Shown here: positions 61,820 to 64,000 of the stretch, in pieces
Layout: every line of letters starts with the position of its first letter
Position numbering within the stretch: the stretch's first letter is position 1
Assembly (NCBI GenBank): GCA_003388555.1
Contig: QQVD01000031.1
Span: forward strand, 62,001-126,000
Source: Acidobacteriota bacterium
GTDB lineage: Bacteria; Acidobacteriota; Thermoanaerobaculia; Multivoradales; Multivoraceae
DNA: 64,000 bases
Direction of reading: 5' to 3'
Translations under genes and position numbers: made by a program
Notes under the pieces: model-generated
The model's database searches: none
What the model saw: the letters and a program-made list of their open reading frames with translations, nothing else
What the model was told of the DNA's origin: nothing

Positions 61820-63037
61820 TCACTCGGCCGCTTCGGTCTCGGTCTCGGTCTCGGTCTCGCTCTCGCTCTCGCTCTCGGGCAGACCCAGCTTCGCCCGCAT
61901 CCGCGGGTGGAGGACCTCGCCGCGGTCGGCGACCAGCACATCGTGGGTGATCTCGTCGGCGAGATCGAGCTCGAGATGACCTTCGTGGGTCAGATGCTTG
62001 ATCAGGGTGGTGAGGTTGTTCGAGAACATCTGGCTGGCGTGGCGGGGCACCCGCGACGGCAGGTCGGTGGGGCCGAGCACGGTGACGCCGCCGCTCGAGA
62101 CGTCGCGGTCGGCCTCGGTGAGCTCGCAGTTGCCGCCGCGCTCGGCGGCGAGGTCGACGATCACCGAGCCGGGCTTCATCGCCGCGACCATCTCGGCGGT
62201 GATCAGCACCGGTGACGGCGCCCCCGGGATCGCCGCGGTGGTGATCACCACGTCGCTGGCGGCGATCACCTCGGCGAGCAGCTCGCGCTGACGGCGGTTG
62301 AACTCCTCGCCCTGCGCCCGGGCGTAGCCGCCGGCGTCTTCGGCGTCCTCCGACGCCACCGGCAGCTCGACCGACTTGGCGCCGAGCGAGCGGATCTGCT
62401 CGGCGGCGGCGGGCCGGATGTCGTAGCCCTGCACGATGGCGCCGAGGCGGCGGGCGGTGGCGATCGCCTGCAGCCCGGCGACGCCGGCGCCGATGACGAA
62501 GACGCGCGCGGCGGAGACGGTGCCTGCGGCGGTCATCAGCATCGGGAACATCTGTGGCAGCCGGTCGGCCGCCAGCAGCACCGCCTTGTAGCCGGCGATG
62601 GTCGCCATCGAGGAGAGCACGTCCATGCTCTGGGCGCGGGAGATGCGCGGGATCGTCTCGAGTGCCAGCACCCGCACCTGACGCTGCGACAGCTGCTGCG
62701 CCAGCTCCGGCCGCCACAGCGGATCGTGCTGTGCGATCGAGATCTGCTCGGCGGGGCCGCGCTCGAACAGCTCGAGGTCGGCCTGGCCGGCCTCGGGGTT
62801 GGCGCCGAGCCCGCGCACCTGGAGCACCACGTCACCCGAGCCGATGAGCTCGGCGCGGTCGCTCGAGCAGCGCGCCCCGGCCTGCTCGAACTCGGCGTCG
62901 GAGTAGCCCGCGCCTTCGCCGGCGCCGGTCTGGACCAGAACCTCGTAGCTCTGCGCCACCAGCTGCTTGACGCTCTGCGGAGTCAGCGCGACGCGGCGTT
63001 CACCCGGGTAGGTTTCGAGCGGAACTGCGATCTTCAC
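61820..63037 (-). CDS. pntAA: NAD(P) transhydrogenase subunit alpha-1 (NAD-binding)
   Basis: A 405-residue soluble subunit from GTG 63037 (after CCTGGAGA; the upstream frame is Pro-rich and non-conserved). Features: VPLETYPGERRVALTP start, SMDVLSSMATIAGYKAV, VFVIGAGVAGLQAIATARRLGA (NAD-binding Gly-x-Gly-x2-Gly), RPAAAEQIRSLGAK, GEEFNRRQ and ITTAAIPG. It binds NAD(H) and passes hydride to the beta subunit. The C-terminus is an added (Ser/Thr-Glu) repeat not found in relatives. Confidence 0.95.
   Translation of the reverse strand: MKIAVPLETYPGERRVALTPQSVKQLVAQSYEVLVQTGAGEGAGYSDAEFEQAGARCSSDRAELIGSGDVVLQVRGLGANPEAGQADLELFERGPAEQISIAQHDPLWRPELAQQLSQRQVRVLALETIPRISRAQSMDVLSSMATIAGYKAVLLAADRLPQMFPMLMTAAGTVSAARVFVIGAGVAGLQAIATARRLGAIVQGYDIRPAAAEQIRSLGAKSVELPVASEDAEDAGGYARAQGEEFNRRQRELLAEVIAASDVVITTAAIPGAPSPVLITAEMVAAMKPGSVIVDLAAERGGNCELTEADRDVSSGGVTVLGPTDLPSRVPRHASQMFSNNLTTLIKHLTHEGHLELDLADEITHDVLVADRGEVLHPRMRAKLGLPESESESETETETETEAAE
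61834..61878 (-). repeat. Hexanucleotide repeat encoding the Ser-Glu/Thr-Glu tail of PntAA
   Basis: GGTCTC and GCTCTC hexamers repeated seven times within the 3' end of the alpha-1 gene. In the protein this gives (SE)3(TE)4. Such repeats expand and contract by slippage in multiples that keep the frame. Confidence 0.85.
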
Positions 63038-63200
63038 GAGGTCTCCAGGGGAGGGATTCCGGTCACCTGGAGGCAACGCGGACGCTGGTTGCGCTGTGCT
63101 GGGAGCGATCTCAGAGGAAGGAGCTGGCGGCGATGGTTCCACCTCCGGGCGACCTCGTCAACCAACCCCCGGAGGCGCGGTGGCGACGCCGGCCCACCAG

Positions 63201-64000
63201 CTACCAGCGCACCGGGTCGGTGTGCGCCGAGCCGCGGAAGACGGCGCTGAGGAAGAGCACGTTGAGGCCGTCGAGGTAGGCGCGCTGGTTCGGATCGGCG
63301 ACGAAGGCGATAACGAGTCCGCGGCCGTGCTCGCTGAGCATCAGGTAGGGCTTGTAGGCCAGGGCGGCGCGGTTCTCGCTCCACAGGTAGCCGCTGCTCA
63401 GCAGCTCGTCCGGACCGGCGAAGCGCCCGACGTTGACGCCGTCCTCGAGCTCGAGCGGGGCGTAGATGGCGCGGCCGCCGTAGAGCACGTCGACGGTGTC
63501 CGGCAGGCCGGCGGTGAGCCAGTGCTCGCGGTCGAGCGCGGCGCGCAGCAGCACTCCGGCGACGCTGTCGGGCTGCTGCTCGTCGGGGGTGATCGCGGCT
63601 TCGAGATCCTCCTCGCTGGTCAGCACGACGCCCGCCTCCTCGCCCTCCGGCTCGAGCGTCTGGCGCTCGGTCGCCAGCAGGCCGTCCTCGCCGGTGAGCA
63701 GGTCGATGGCGCTCTCGATCGCGATCAGGGTGCCGCCGCGTGAGACCCAGCGCTCCAGGTTCTGCCGCGCCCCGTCGCCGAACAGCCGGCCGTAGGAGCC
63801 CCAGCTGCCGGGCAGGATCAGCACGTTGTAGCGCGACAGGTCGAGGCCGGGGTCGGCGAGGCGCTCGGCGCGCACCAGGGTGACCGGATAGCCGAACTGG
63901 CGTTCGAGCACGTAGCGGGCGGCGCCCGCCGAGAGGCTGGAGGTGGGGGAGTCCCAGGCCAGGGCGACGCGGGGCGCTCGGATGCGCACCGCCTGGCCGG
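63201..64000 (-). CDS. C-terminal part of an M14-family metallopeptidase-like protein (5' partial)
   Basis: The frame runs to the right edge, so the N-terminus is outside; GTG 63989 is an internal Val or an artefact start. The part seen (about 266 residues) is the post-catalytic domain of secreted M14 zinc carboxypeptidases: VALAWDSPTSSLSAGAARYVLERQFGYPV, then DLSRYNVLILPGSWGSYGRLFG and WVSRGGTLIAIESA, a class I glutamine-amidotransferase-like fold. The active-site His/Glu motifs of the peptidase would be upstream. The last segment, RAYLDGLNVLFLSAVFRG, closes it. It is 163 nt upstream of the transhydrogenase operon on the same strand. Confidence 0.75.
   Translation of the reverse strand, partial: GQAVRIRAPRVALAWDSPTSSLSAGAARYVLERQFGYPVTLVRAERLADPGLDLSRYNVLILPGSWGSYGRLFGDGARQNLERWVSRGGTLIAIESAIDLLTGEDGLLATERQTLEPEGEEAGVVLTSEEDLEAAITPDEQQPDSVAGVLLRAALDREHWLTAGLPDTVDVLYGGRAIYAPLELEDGVNVGRFAGPDELLSSGYLWSENRAALAYKPYLMLSEHGRGLVIAFVADPNQRAYLDGLNVLFLSAVFRGSAHTDPVRW

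Overview
This window is very GC-rich (roughly 70% by eye) with dense, often overlapping genes, many GTG and TTG starts, and the envelope of a Gram-negative bacterium: outer-membrane barrels, Mla lipid transport and lipoproteins. PATAN/DUF4388 and PilZ regulators, exopolysaccharide genes, cytochrome/copper-oxygenase/TPR lipoproteins and a Sec-decoding gene fit Acidobacteriota or a similarly GC-rich diderm phylum. That assignment is inference; there is no rRNA or tRNA in the window.

Layout. 1-5409 (+): an exopolysaccharide locus with a BY-kinase/chain-length regulator cut by the left edge, an O-antigen-ligase-like protein with TPRs, and an outer-membrane barrel protein. 5447-6235 (-): a PATAN regulator. 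6509-17161 (+): a tightly coupled four-gene double-strand-break repair operon (Mre11-like nuclease, Rad50-like ATPase, AddB-like, AddA-like), each start overlapping the previous stop by 4 nt. 17279-19354 (-): a 3'-end duplicate of crcB, the crcB fluoride channel, a DUF2007 protein, a membrane protein and a ribbon-helix-helix protein, then a 330-nt purine tract. 19705-24073 (-): two alkaline-phosphatase-fold proteins. 24466-31918 (+): sulfotransferase, YheT-like hydrolase, an adenylating enzyme plus aldehyde dehydrogenase pair, and PEP carboxylase. 31955-36707 (-): HEAT/PATAN protein, small membrane protein, Tat-lipoprotein amidase. 36847-40965 (+): mlaE, mlaF, an MCE protein that appears fused to an outer-membrane barrel, and a K+ channel. 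41491-42414 (+): a GrdB-family selenoprotein with an in-frame UGA and a SECIS-like hairpin. 42522-50596: small accessory genes, two dispersed repeats, a decayed RiPP locus (Nif11 leader with an LYG core motif and a radical SAM/SPASM maturase with two frameshifts), a cupin and a HEAT protein. 50953-59452 (-): cytochrome/copper monooxygenase/TPR lipoprotein, secreted protein, ferredoxin-type membrane protein fused to TPRs, SppA, PilZ. 60035-63037 (-): three-subunit proton-translocating transhydrogenase. 63201-64000 (-): C-terminal part of an M14-peptidase-like protein cut by the right edge.

The most interesting items are the selenoprotein with its SECIS hairpin (41491-42414), the broken spliceotide-like RiPP locus (46232-48002), the four-gene repair operon (6509-17161) and the MCE-barrel fusion (38496-39971). 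Two separate genes, crcB and a redoxin, each have a copy of their own 3' end lying downstream of them.
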